Shown in pieces: positions 18,724-27,267 of a stretch of 64,000 nt of DNA. Every line of letters begins with the position of its first letter. Position 1 is the stretch's first letter. Position numbers and translations under genes: made by a program. Below the pieces are notes generated by a model, which had not been told where the DNA came from, made no database searches, and saw only the letters and a program-made list of their open reading frames with translations. The stretch covers positions 96,165 to 160,164 of the forward strand of contig DDUM01000054.1 of assembly GCA_002344795.1 (NCBI GenBank), read 5' to 3'. The DNA comes from Flammeovirgaceae bacterium UBA2338. GTDB lineage: Bacteria; Bacteroidota; Bacteroidia; Cytophagales; Cyclobacteriaceae.

Positions 18724-20109
18724 ATGAAAAATATAAAATATATAATACTTCTGAGTTTGGGCTTGTCACTCTCCATCTCAAGTTGCGAATACGGTGACGA
18801 GAATGTTGACCCAACAAGACAGGCCGATGTTAAATTGAACCTGATATTGCCTACTGCTATAACGCAAGCAGCTTATAATCAATCTTCCACAGCAGCTCGA
18901 TTGTCTGGAATTTTGATGCAACACTTTTCTGGTTTTGATGCACAGCAAAATGATTTGGAGAACTACGTTATTGACGAAAATGCCTTAGATAATTTTTGGA
19001 ATTTTGGTCTCTATGGTGGCGTGATGAAGGATGCTGTGGTGATGATTGAAAAGGGAACTGAAGAAGGGCAACCTTACTATGTAGGTATAGCCAAAATATT
19101 AATGGCAAATGCATTGGGTACAGGGACTTCAATATTTGGCGATATGCCCTATACAAAGGCTTTCTTAGGTACTAAAGACCTAAAGCCTGCCTATGACTCC
19201 CAAGAATCCATTTACAATTCCATTCAGACACTCTTGACTGAAGCCATCACTGAATTAAGCAAGCCAGCTGTTGCTGGTGGGCCAGCAGCAGGTTCTGATT
19301 TGATTTTTAAGGGTGATGCTGCCAAATGGATTGCAACTGCACATGCACTTAAGGCTCGCTATTTTATGCATCTGCAAAAAGTGAACAATAGCAATGCTTC
19401 CAGTGCTTTAGCTGAAATTGCCAGTGCTTTTACAAGTTCAGCCAATCAACCTGATTTTAAATGGGATGCCGCTTCTGCATTTTCAAATCCATATGCCTTG
19501 TTTGGTAGAGGACGTCCGAATACATTGGTAATTAACCAAGGTTTTGTGACTAAATTGGCTGGGGACCCTCGTTTGAATTTGATTACCGATGGTACATCCT
19601 TCTATACAACCGCTACCGGCTTATTTTGGACAAAAAACACAGCTCCTAGTCCTATAATTTCTTATACTGAATTGAAATTTATTGAAGCGGAAGCCTTGGC
19701 AAGAACAAGCTCCCTGGCCGCTGCACAAACTGCCTTCGTAGCAGCAGTTCAGTCTAGTATGAATTATATGGGTGTTAGCAGTGCAAATGCTGCGACTTAC
19801 ATTGCAGGTTTACCTGATTTGACTTCAATGTCTGTTACAGGTGCTATATCAGCGATTATGGGTGAAAGTTATAAAGCATTGTATGGTCAGGCTGAGCTGG
19901 AGGTTTGGGTTAATTATAGGAGAACGGGCTTTCCAGCGCTTACGCCTAATCCAAATGGAGTCAAAGGAAACAACCCAAGTGGTGCAATTCCTAAAAGAAT
20001 AACGTATGCTCAAAATGAAAGGATTACAAACGCTGAAAATTTAGCAGCTGCGATAGCAAATCAGGGGGCAAACAATAACCTGGATGTTCCTTTATGGGCG
20101 TTCAAATGA
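18724..20109 (+). CDS. SusD/RagB-like nutrient-binding outer membrane lipoprotein
   Basis: 461 residues with a lipoprotein signal peptide; acylated Cys near residue 21 in 'SISSCEYGDENVDPTR'. The helical fold with tetratricopeptide-like pairs and motifs such as 'ILMANALGTGTSIFGDMPYTKAF' and 'YTELKFIEAEALART' place it in the second SusD-like family (SusD/RagB with a short loop region). It sits as the lid on the SusC barrel at the cell surface and captures the substrate, which is often a peptide or small molecule in this subfamily. Part of the 15487-20969 operon. Confidence 0.93.
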   Translation: MKNIKYIILLSLGLSLSISSCEYGDENVDPTRQADVKLNLILPTAITQAAYNQSSTAARLSGILMQHFSGFDAQQNDLENYVIDENALDNFWNFGLYGGVMKDAVVMIEKGTEEGQPYYVGIAKILMANALGTGTSIFGDMPYTKAFLGTKDLKPAYDSQESIYNSIQTLLTEAITELSKPAVAGGPAAGSDLIFKGDAAKWIATAHALKARYFMHLQKVNNSNASSALAEIASAFTSSANQPDFKWDAASAFSNPYALFGRGRPNTLVINQGFVTKLAGDPRLNLITDGTSFYTTATGLFWTKNTAPSPIISYTELKFIEAEALARTSSLAAAQTAFVAAVQSSMNYMGVSSANAATYIAGLPDLTSMSVTGAISAIMGESYKALYGQAELEVWVNYRRTGFPALTPNPNGVKGNNPSGAIPKRITYAQNERITNAENLAAAIANQGANNNLDVPLWAFK

Positions 20110-20141
20110 TAATTATTGATTAGAATATTTTATTTATTGAT

Positions 20142-20969
20142 ATGATTATAAATATGAAGAACATATTCAAAAGTGGATTCTTATCACTGGCATTGATGCT
20201 TATAATTAGTGCCTGTGGTGACGAACCTTACGATGTTGCAGATGGCGGTTCATTAGGCGCTATTATGGCACCTGTTACTGATGTTACTTTTTTAGGAGGC
20301 ATATCTACCGGTGTTGATGTGGCTTTAAATAAATTTGCTAATGAAGGAGTAACTGTTACTGCAGTAAATGTCACGAAGCAGTTGTTGACTACTGGTGGAA
20401 ATTCGGATCCGGTTAAATACGCAATTACGGGAGATACATTTACTCAGACCGTCTCTGAATTGTATGCCGATGTACCGGTAGGAGGTGTTGTTCAAAGCAA
20501 TTCTACCTTGACCCCAGGTGATAAATGGGAATTATCGTATAGTATGTCTTTGGCGGATGGTCGTACCATGGCTATTGGAACAAAAACTAAAATTACTTTT
20601 CTATGCGCACCCTATCCGGGTGTTTGGACTATAGAGATGCATGATTCCTTTGGTGATGGTTGGCAAACCAATGACGGTAATGGTGGAAATGGAATTCAGA
20701 TTACCCTGAATAAAACAACTGTGTTAGAGGTGGGATTATGCAGCCCTTATCAGCCAAGTCCTTTTACTTGTACACCTGGTGTTTCGAATGGAACGGCAAC
20801 CATTACAATCCCTAATGGAACACAAGAAGCATCCTGGTTCTTCCCAGGAGATAGGTGGGGCGAAATTTCATTTGAAATTTATGGACCAACCGGAGCCTTA
20901 GTTTTTGCTAGTGGTGCTCCGGGTGCTCAGGGTGCTGGAATTTTACCTGTAATTCTTTGCGCTCCATAA
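20142..20969 (+). CDS. Surface lipoprotein, third gene of the SusC/SusD operon
   Basis: 275 residues from the first ATG; an in-frame ATG four codons later (20154) is also possible. Lipoprotein signal peptide with acylated Cys near residue 26 ('LMLIISACGDEP'). The N-terminal half looks like a beta-sandwich; residues about 155-215 hold the Trp/Gly/Asp-rich motif 'MHDSFGDGWQTNDGNGGNG', which recurs in secreted Bacteroidota proteins. It is 32 bp after the susD-like gene and before a terminator, so it probably works as an accessory binding lipoprotein of this uptake system. Exact family not recognised. Confidence 0.75.
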   Translation: MIINMKNIFKSGFLSLALMLIISACGDEPYDVADGGSLGAIMAPVTDVTFLGGISTGVDVALNKFANEGVTVTAVNVTKQLLTTGGNSDPVKYAITGDTFTQTVSELYADVPVGGVVQSNSTLTPGDKWELSYSMSLADGRTMAIGTKTKITFLCAPYPGVWTIEMHDSFGDGWQTNDGNGGNGIQITLNKTTVLEVGLCSPYQPSPFTCTPGVSNGTATITIPNGTQEASWFFPGDRWGEISFEIYGPTGALVFASGAPGAQGAGILPVILCAP

Positions 20970-21065
20970 ATTGGATAAATGATGTTGAACATTAACCTCA
21001 TCATTTCAGCTGGAACCATTCAGTTGAACTTGTGCAATGAATAAAAGTAGGGGTTAAGACGTAGA

Positions 21066-21102
21066 AAGCCATCCGGATAGTTCGGATGGTTTTTCTTTTT
21101 TC
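21066..21102 (+). terminator. Rho-independent terminator of the SusC/SusD operon
   Basis: Stem CCATCCG (21069-21075) / CGGATGG (21083-21089) followed by TTTTTCTTTTTT. It lies about 100 bp after the lipoprotein stop codon and ends the operon. A-residues before the stem may also allow function on the other strand. Confidence 0.85.
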
Positions 21103-21212
21103 TTGAATAAGCATGTATAAAGCGCAAATAAAAAAAGTGATAGCACCTTGTCAAGGGTGAATTATTTATTGGGAGGTACTTCAATCAAAACAGTGGTTAA
21201 CAAGTATAGCAT

Positions 21213-21824
21213 ATGAAGACAATCAGAGAATATTCATTAGCTTTTGTACTTGCATCGTTCTTGTTGGTGTCGGGGTGCGATTCGGAAACTAAAACAATTG
21301 TTTGTAACTGCGAAGGAACATTGACAATGTTTGAGAATTATAGAGGCATTGTTGCCTTTAGTAGAACTGATCAGTTTATTATTGTTTCAGATCAGCTAGG
21401 ATTTGTTGTCCCTTGCGAGGGATTTGATTCTGCCATGATGATTGATGGTGAAAAGATTATATTCTCAGGAACCTACATTTCAAACTGCACCGAATATAAT
21501 ACCTCATACGGCATTAACACATTTAATGTTCAATTGTCAAGCATTGAGCGTTCAGATACTATTTACAGCAAACCGCCCTTAAAAATTGAAATAATTAAAT
21601 CAGAAGACTATGGTTACCCAGTTGGATTCGGTTATCGCTTGGAATATAAAAATACCTTTAAAATTTTACAGCCGTTTTTGCCTGGGGTCGGAGGATTCGT
21701 TCCGTTTTCGACTAGTGCGGATGCATTTAAGATAGCTGTCAAAACAGGTTATCGATTAAGTAAAATAAATGACTTGCCATCAACCCCGTTTACTGACCTT
21801 TACTATTTACGAATTATTAATTAG
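21213..21824 (+). CDS. Lipoprotein of unknown function
   Basis: 203 residues with a lipoprotein signal (lipobox 'LLVSGC', acylated Cys near residue 22) and several further cysteines ('IVCNCEG', 'VPCEGF', 'SNCTEY') that could form disulfides in the periplasm or at the surface. No family recognised. It has its own upstream region after the operon terminator and is followed by the barrel/protease cluster. Probably monocistronic. Confidence 0.68.
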   Translation: MKTIREYSLAFVLASFLLVSGCDSETKTIVCNCEGTLTMFENYRGIVAFSRTDQFIIVSDQLGFVVPCEGFDSAMMIDGEKIIFSGTYISNCTEYNTSYGINTFNVQLSSIERSDTIYSKPPLKIEIIKSEDYGYPVGFGYRLEYKNTFKILQPFLPGVGGFVPFSTSADAFKIAVKTGYRLSKINDLPSTPFTDLYYLRIIN

Positions 21825-21950
21825 TCACATACACGAGAAATTAATATTCAGTTGGACTATCAAACCCACTCAATAAGGTAACTATTCAAGCCGTTGTAAC
21901 TTATTTTGACAGCGGAGGCGCTTGCGCTTCACCTGAAAAACAACAAATGC

Positions 21951-22629
21951 ATGAAAGATCTTAAATGTCTTGTACTTCTAATGATACTTTTGGGATTCAC
22001 GATCTCATCCTCAGCACAATCATTTATTTCAGAAGTTGAAATATTTGGTGGTACATCTCACAGTTATCTTAGGTGGGACTTCCCATACAGGCAAAACTTG
22101 AATTTATCATTCGTAGGTGGAATTGGTGTAACTCACATTGTTAGAGAACGAATCGAAATTGATGCCAAAATTATGGTTGAGGAAAAAGGTTTCCAAACTG
22201 ATTATGTAGAGACGCTTTTTGATGCCAATAACAATGCAATAACATCACGATATATTCAATCTGGTCAACTAAGGTATACAACACTAGTCCTTATGCCTAG
22301 GATATTATTGGACAATAGAAATCATTTTTTTACTGGTATAGGATCTTATTTTTCATTGTTGAATAGAGCGAGCGAAACCAGTGGAAAGGTTTTCAATAGA
22401 TGGGTCTCAGTTCTCATTCAATCATACAGAAACCACTAAAAACTTTAGATCGTTTGACTTTGGTATTTCTGCTGCCATTGGGTACAAAAGGCCTTTGGGT
22501 ACTAAGTTTGGAATAACAAGTCAACTCTTCCTGAATTGGGGACTCACCAATATTTCAGACCTTCCACTTAGTGCCACTAAAATTAGAAACGTTTCAATGT
22601 CACTTTTAATTGGACTAAACATAAATTAA
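21951..22629 (+). pseudogene. Outer membrane beta-barrel protein gene with a frameshift
   Basis: The first frame (from ATG at 21951: signal peptide ending SSSAQ, barrel strands up to about 22390) and the second frame (continuing 'SIDGSQFSFNHT' to the stop at 22629) together make one PorT-like barrel protein of about 225 residues. The change of frame equals one extra base, most simply in the TTTT run at 22390-22393. As it stands, translation runs from the true frame into a stop at 22437-22439. This may be a real recent mutation or a sequencing error in the homopolymer. A decayed paralogue lies at 26901. The reading frame upstream of 21951 begins with TTG and is not a likely start. Confidence 0.8.
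21982..22047 (+). repeat. 66-bp exact direct repeat, copy 1
   Basis: Identical to 26932-26997. It encodes the end of the signal peptide and the first mature residues (GFTISSSAQSFISEVEIF) of two barrel-protein genes. Perfect identity over 66 bp, while the flanks differ, indicates recent duplication or gene conversion. Confidence 0.9.
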
Positions 22630-22635
22630 CGAACC

Positions 22636-23982
22636 ATGAAACTTATAAAAAAAAATCTCGTACTGGCCGTAATCTCGTCCGGTTTTTGTTCTCAAGCGCA
22701 ACCAATAATCACTTCACAAGTTGGTGCGCTAACTCTGGTCTGCCCTGGGGCCCCAATTAGGTATGAGATAAATTCTTCGGGATCTAGTTTTTGTCAGGTG
22801 AATTGGACAATTACAGATGGATCTGGGAGCTACCAGTTTGGAAGTACTAGTACTTCCTCTATAATTTTTATTTCATGGGACGATCGAAAACCAAACAAAG
22901 TTACCCTTCAGGCGGTTATCCAGTACTTTGATCCGAATGGTTCGGGTTCGTGCGCCAGTCCGGAAACAATTACACGCACCTTTACCCACGTCCTTCGTTC
23001 AGTATTTGGAGAAACGATTACAGCGGGGACACTTCCTGCAGTTCCTTATTGTAATACATCAGCAGTAAATGTCTTGGTGAATCATATGTATATACAAAAT
23101 ACTGGGGGCATTGCCGAGCCCCCATTGGCCGAAGTGAATAACTATCAATGGATTCTGCCTACCGGCTGGAAAGAAGTAGGAGGGGCATCTGGAACGGTTT
23201 ATACTAACGCAAATGCAATTGCGATAGAACCGATCAATCCAAGTGGAAATTGCTCCGCAGGAGGGAATATTTTGGTGAGAGGAATAGCAGGCCTAACCAG
23301 CTGTGCAGGACTATTGGTAAGTCAGAGCTATCAAAAAACAATTCCACTTAACAGGACACCATCTTTTACAATATCCGCTTCTGGTGGATATACTGGCCAA
23401 CAGCAGTGTGGTCAAACAACCCCAGTAACTTTTTCAGTTCCCGCTCAATCCTGTGCCTCAAGTTACACATGGAATTTCCCATCCGGCTGGAGTGGATCAT
23501 CCACCTCTAACTCCATTGTATTAACTCCAAGTGGAGGCGCAAATGTGGCAGGTTCAATCACTGTGACGACAAGTGTAAACAATGGATTATGCACGTTAGC
23601 TTCACCACAATTTACTATTTCTTATAGCAATCCCACACTTTCAATATCAAGTGGTAGTCCTGTATGCACAACCGGAAGCACTTTTACACTGAACAACGTT
23701 CCTCCAGGTTCATCTGTTAGCTGGCAAGCAAGCCCGTCTTCATTATTTAGTAGCAGCTCTGGGAGTGGAGCAAGTGCATTCTTGACTGCTCTTTCATCAA
23801 AAAGTAGTGGTGCCGGAGATATTACCTTTTATGTCAGTAATCCAGGATGTAACCTAAATGCAATAGTGCCTGGCTCTCTTTGGGTGGGTAAGCCTTCAGG
23901 TGTTATTACTAATCCCACAGGTGTACCAGCCGTTGAGGCCAATTTAGGTAGCTGGGTTGTATTTTGGGCTATAATAACATAA
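22636..23982 (+). CDS. Secreted PKD/Ig-like repeat protein, apparently 3'-truncated
   Basis: 448 residues with a signal peptide (ending near SQAQ, residue 22). The mature protein is Ser/Gly/Thr-rich with several PKD- or Ig-like repeats containing paired cysteines ('LTLVCPGAPIRYEIN', 'QQCGQTTPVTFSV', 'YTWNFPSGWSG'). Such repeats normally end in a T9SS sorting domain, but this protein stops abruptly after 'GSWVVFWAIIT', in a segment that in the serine protease at 24785 continues for about 160 further residues including the sorting domain. It is therefore probably a truncated adhesin-like T9SS cargo. Its stop overlaps the next start (TAATG). Confidence 0.72.
   Translation: MKLIKKNLVLAVISSGFCSQAQPIITSQVGALTLVCPGAPIRYEINSSGSSFCQVNWTITDGSGSYQFGSTSTSSIIFISWDDRKPNKVTLQAVIQYFDPNGSGSCASPETITRTFTHVLRSVFGETITAGTLPAVPYCNTSAVNVLVNHMYIQNTGGIAEPPLAEVNNYQWILPTGWKEVGGASGTVYTNANAIAIEPINPSGNCSAGGNILVRGIAGLTSCAGLLVSQSYQKTIPLNRTPSFTISASGGYTGQQQCGQTTPVTFSVPAQSCASSYTWNFPSGWSGSSTSNSIVLTPSGGANVAGSITVTTSVNNGLCTLASPQFTISYSNPTLSISSGSPVCTTGSTFTLNNVPPGSSVSWQASPSSLFSSSSGSGASAFLTALSSKSSGAGDITFYVSNPGCNLNAIVPGSLWVGKPSGVITNPTGVPAVEANLGSWVVFWAIIT
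23881..23970 (+). repeat. Diverged 90-bp repeat, copy 1
   Basis: Aligns without gaps to 26321-26410, 74 of 90 bases equal. Encodes LWVGKPSGVITNPTGVPAVE and following residues in the 3' end of the PKD-like protein gene. Similarity ends abruptly after 23970, where the reading frame is lost. Confidence 0.85.
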
Positions 23983-24767
23983 TGAAGGTCTGTTCGGAAA
24001 ATAAAGGAATTTCATGGTATCAAGAAAGAATCGTAGATGCATCAAGTGCTAATCTGGGATTGGTAATTTTATTTTTTTTGACTTGCATAACTTCGCTTTA
24101 TGCATTCGGACAGAATGGCTTTGCGCTTTCAGCCCCAGTGATTTACAGCAAAGTTGAAGCACCAAATAACTGGAGTCCTCCAACTGCTGTCAATCGACTA
24201 AATCAATTCAATGGGACATCAATAGGATACGGGATAAATTTGAATTACTCGTTTCGACCAACTTTTATTACCAAAAACCAACATTTCTTTTTGAATATTG
24301 GAGCTGGTTATTATAATCAACGATTCGACTTAGAAAGGCCATTCGATTATGTCTCGCCACTGCTGCCCATATTCTATACTGATTTATACTCTTACTATTG
24401 CTGGCAATTGTCAGCAGGATTAACTTACAATTATCCGCTGTCCAAAAATTATTTTCTGTCAGGTAATTTAAGTTATAACAAGCTAAATTCATTTCGACAG
24501 GAATATACCCCAACTTCTAACCACGGTTATGGTGAACTAACTCAAGTCAATCATAATCGAATAGATTTTGGTAACACTCTAGTCCTTGCAATCGGCCTTA
24601 ATAGGAACTTAGGAAATGGATTTTTACTAGGACTAAATGTTTTGGTGCCTTTGTATATTCGTTGGCGTAATGATAAAATCTTTAAAGATGACCCAACGGA
24701 ATTTTCACATCCAAAATTTAGTTTGGGCTCCAGCATAAGTATAACCTATCGTTTAAAAAATATTTAA
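23982..24767 (+). CDS. Outer membrane beta-barrel protein with unusual N-terminus
   Basis: 261 residues from the ATG at 23982. A hydrophobic signal-like helix lies at about 32-50 ('LVILFFLTCITSLYAFGQ') but is preceded by about 30 polar residues, unusually long for a signal peptide. This suggests either an internal start (a TTG at the beginning of the hydrophobic stretch) or a 5' end altered by recombination. The rest alternates Tyr/Asn/Phe-rich strands typical of outer membrane barrels and ends near 'ISITYRLKNI'. The start overlaps the preceding stop by one base. Function unknown; perhaps a partner of the secreted proteins around it. Confidence 0.68.
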   Translation: MKVCSENKGISWYQERIVDASSANLGLVILFFLTCITSLYAFGQNGFALSAPVIYSKVEAPNNWSPPTAVNRLNQFNGTSIGYGINLNYSFRPTFITKNQHFFLNIGAGYYNQRFDLERPFDYVSPLLPIFYTDLYSYYCWQLSAGLTYNYPLSKNYFLSGNLSYNKLNSFRQEYTPTSNHGYGELTQVNHNRIDFGNTLVLAIGLNRNLGNGFLLGLNVLVPLYIRWRNDKIFKDDPTEFSHPKFSLGSSISITYRLKNI

Positions 24768-24784
24768 CTTCTAAAACATGAAAC

Positions 24785-26875
24785 ATGAGACCAATTTTAC
24801 TTCTGACCTTGTTCCTTGCCTCTTTGAATTTTGCAAAGGCGCAAGTAAAAACAAATTTTAACAATGCTGAGGTAATAACTGCCAAGGGAAAATTCGATAA
24901 AAATTATCTGACAAAATCACCTCACACAATCCCAGCCAAGGATATCAAGGCTCTCCTTGAAAGAGAATCTCTAGAGAATAAATCCGGAGAGCCGAAACCG
25001 TTTAAGATTGCTGAGGCCGTAAAAGTTGATATTGATGTTGTAAAAGAGGCTGCATGGGTGGAGGAAGTAGGATTTGCACATGGAAAATATACTATTGTTG
25101 CAAGTGGCGCAAAATCCATCAGCGCAAACTTCGATCGATTCAAACTTCCAAGGGGATCGGAATTGTATGTTTACAGTGCGAATGGAGAGATGATCACTGG
25201 CCCCGTAACAGAGAATGAAAACAATGAGAATAATTTTTGGGGTACATGGGTCTATAAAGGCGAGGCGCTAACAGTTGATTTTAAAACCCCTATTGAAAGT
25301 AAATCAGAAATCAAACTTCATATCTCAAGCATAGCTTATGGATACAAAGAACTTTATGTCAATAATTTTGGGGAGTCTGCCGCTTGTAATATAAATGTGT
25401 TATGCATACAGGGTAATGGTTGGGAAAACGAGCGAAATTCAGTAGCTCTGATATTGGATGCCAACAGCATAGCATTGTGTACCGGAGCATTAATCAACAA
25501 CACCTGTAATTTTAACACACTAAATTTTTTAACCGCAAATCATTGTTTTGATGGGAACCCTGCAAATTGGAAATTTACTTTTCAAGCTTGGAGCTCAACT
25601 TGCAATCCATCCCAAAATGCCAACGGAGTTACCTTAAACGGTTCTACTTTAAGAGCGCGTAATGCAGCTAGCGATTTTTGTTTAGTTGAATTAAACCAAA
25701 TGCCCCCTGCAAATTCAAATATCACGTTTGCTGGATGGAATAGGAATCCCGCTGCTGCCTTAAATACGGTGGGAATTCACCATCCTGCTGGGGACGTTAT
25801 GAAAATTGCAATTGACGCAAATCCCCCTGTAGCTGTGGCATGGTTTACAGGGGCGACAAACCATTGGAGGGCTCATTTTCAACAAGGGACTGTCCAGCCT
25901 GGATCATCTGGATCTCCACTATTTGATCAAAATCATAGAATAATTGGCCAACTACACGGAGATCAAAATAATCAAGGAAATTACTGCACTCAACAAATCG
26001 GTGAATATGGTAGATTTGATGTTTCATGGGTGGGGGGTGGAACGAACGATACAAGACTAAGTAACTGGCTTGATCCAAATAATACGGGGGCATTGACTAC
26101 AGACACTCGAGGAAATGAAATAACAGGACCTGCACTTGTTTGTACAACTGCAAACTATACTTTTGATGGGCAAGTAACATGGTCATCGAGCAATCCAAAT
26201 GGATTAAACATTAATTCCACAACGGGGGCAGCCACACGCGTTAACAAATTCAATGGTCAGGTTACCATTACGGCAACTATAAATAGTGGTTGTGGAGGCG
26301 TAAATGTTGATAGGACTATCTGGGTAGGTAAACCATCAGGTGTTATCACCAATCCCTCAGGTGTGCCAGCTGTTGAGGCGAACATAGGCAATTGGGTTGT
26401 ATTATGGGCAACCTCAACTCCAGGTGCCACAACCAGTTCGCTAAATTGGTGGACCAATAATGCAGCGGCTCTTAATTTAAATGTAGGTTATGGAAATTGT
26501 TCGGTGGAATGCTTACAAGCAGGTTATAACTTTATCTATGTAACTTCCAGCAATGCCTGTGGTACCAATTTGGTTCGTCAAATACCGATCAGCGTTACAT
26601 CTGGCGGTTGTCAAAATCCACCTTGCAATCCCATGTTCGTATCCCCGAACCCCTCATCCTCATATTTCGAAGTAAGCCTTGATTTGACACGTGAAGAATA
26701 TACGAAAGGGTACGATGTTAAACTATATGATAGCAACCAAATGAATTTGGTATATCAAACTACCTCTACCGAACCGATAATAAGGATTGAGACATTGAGC
26801 CTCAAAAAGGGGATGTATATACTACAAATGACGACCTACAAACAGGTGATTACAGACAGGGTTTTAATTGAATGA
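24785..26875 (+). CDS. Secreted trypsin-like (lysyl endopeptidase type) serine protease, T9SS cargo
   Basis: 696 residues. Signal peptide (about 1-19, ending AKAQ), a pro-region (about 20-190), then a chymotrypsin-fold domain with the catalytic triad His253 ('LTANHCF'), Asp297 ('ASDFCLVEL') and Ser375 ('GSSGSPLFD'), and paired cysteines as in lysyl endopeptidases. Ig-like domains follow, with the segment 'WVGKPSGVITNPSGVPAVEA' shared with the neighbour at 22636, and a type A T9SS sorting domain at the C-terminus (about 617-696, 'FVSPNPSSSYFEVS' to 'GMYILQM'). Exported across the inner membrane by Sec, then across the outer membrane by T9SS. The cleavage specificity cannot be read with certainty. 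Confidence 0.88.
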   Translation: MRPILLLTLFLASLNFAKAQVKTNFNNAEVITAKGKFDKNYLTKSPHTIPAKDIKALLERESLENKSGEPKPFKIAEAVKVDIDVVKEAAWVEEVGFAHGKYTIVASGAKSISANFDRFKLPRGSELYVYSANGEMITGPVTENENNENNFWGTWVYKGEALTVDFKTPIESKSEIKLHISSIAYGYKELYVNNFGESAACNINVLCIQGNGWENERNSVALILDANSIALCTGALINNTCNFNTLNFLTANHCFDGNPANWKFTFQAWSSTCNPSQNANGVTLNGSTLRARNAASDFCLVELNQMPPANSNITFAGWNRNPAAALNTVGIHHPAGDVMKIAIDANPPVAVAWFTGATNHWRAHFQQGTVQPGSSGSPLFDQNHRIIGQLHGDQNNQGNYCTQQIGEYGRFDVSWVGGGTNDTRLSNWLDPNNTGALTTDTRGNEITGPALVCTTANYTFDGQVTWSSSNPNGLNINSTTGAATRVNKFNGQVTITATINSGCGGVNVDRTIWVGKPSGVITNPSGVPAVEANIGNWVVLWATSTPGATTSSLNWWTNNAAALNLNVGYGNCSVECLQAGYNFIYVTSSNACGTNLVRQIPISVTSGGCQNPPCNPMFVSPNPSSSYFEVSLDLTREEYTKGYDVKLYDSNQMNLVYQTTSTEPIIRIETLSLKKGMYILQMTTYKQVITDRVLIE
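26321..26410 (+). repeat. Diverged 90-bp repeat, copy 2
   Basis: Partner of 23881-23970 (74 of 90 bases identical, no gaps), inside the serine protease gene. Here the frame continues into the remaining Ig-like domain and the sorting domain, showing what the copy at 23881 has lost. Confidence 0.85.
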
Positions 26876-26900
26876 TTTATTGAGGCTCAAGCTTAGATTG

Positions 26901-27210
26901 ACGAAAGATATTAAATGCCCTATCCTTCTAGTGATACTTTTGGGATTCACGATCTCATCCTCAGCACAATCATTTATTTCAGAAGTTGAAATATTTGCAG
27001 GGCCATCATTACTTTCTATTCGAGATAACAATCAATATAAGAAATATGGGGAGATTAAGATTGGGTATTCCTTTGGAGCAGGATTGGTTCATAAAATCAG
27101 CAAAGTTGGGCTGTCAATACCCTGATAGGTTTTGAGAGAAAGGGATATAACAAGAACCATTATAAAAAGGATCCCCCTCTTTTGCCGAATGACCAATTAC
27201 CTATAGAGAA
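26901..27210 (+). pseudogene. Decayed paralogue of the 21951 barrel-protein gene
   Basis: Starts with ACG where the paralogue has ATG (26901), contains the 66-bp identical signal-peptide segment, then diverges. The frame is broken near 27115-27122: the next frame reads LIGFERKGYNKNHYKKD, a typical continuation of such barrels, and then stops at 27208-27210. About half of the expected barrel is missing. The loss of start codon, the frameshift and the truncation show that it is a remnant. It lies directly between the serine protease gene and the histidine kinase gene. Confidence 0.82.
26932..26997 (+). repeat. 66-bp exact direct repeat, copy 2
   Basis: Identical to 21982-22047, inside the decayed barrel-protein copy. 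The two copies bracket the PKD-like protein, barrel and serine protease genes in direct orientation (about 4.95 kb apart), so recombination between them would delete these three genes. Confidence 0.9.
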
Positions 27211-27267
27211 TATCTAAAAATTCGACTATTTTGACTCTTTGTAATTTTTAAAGAATCTTTACAAGGA

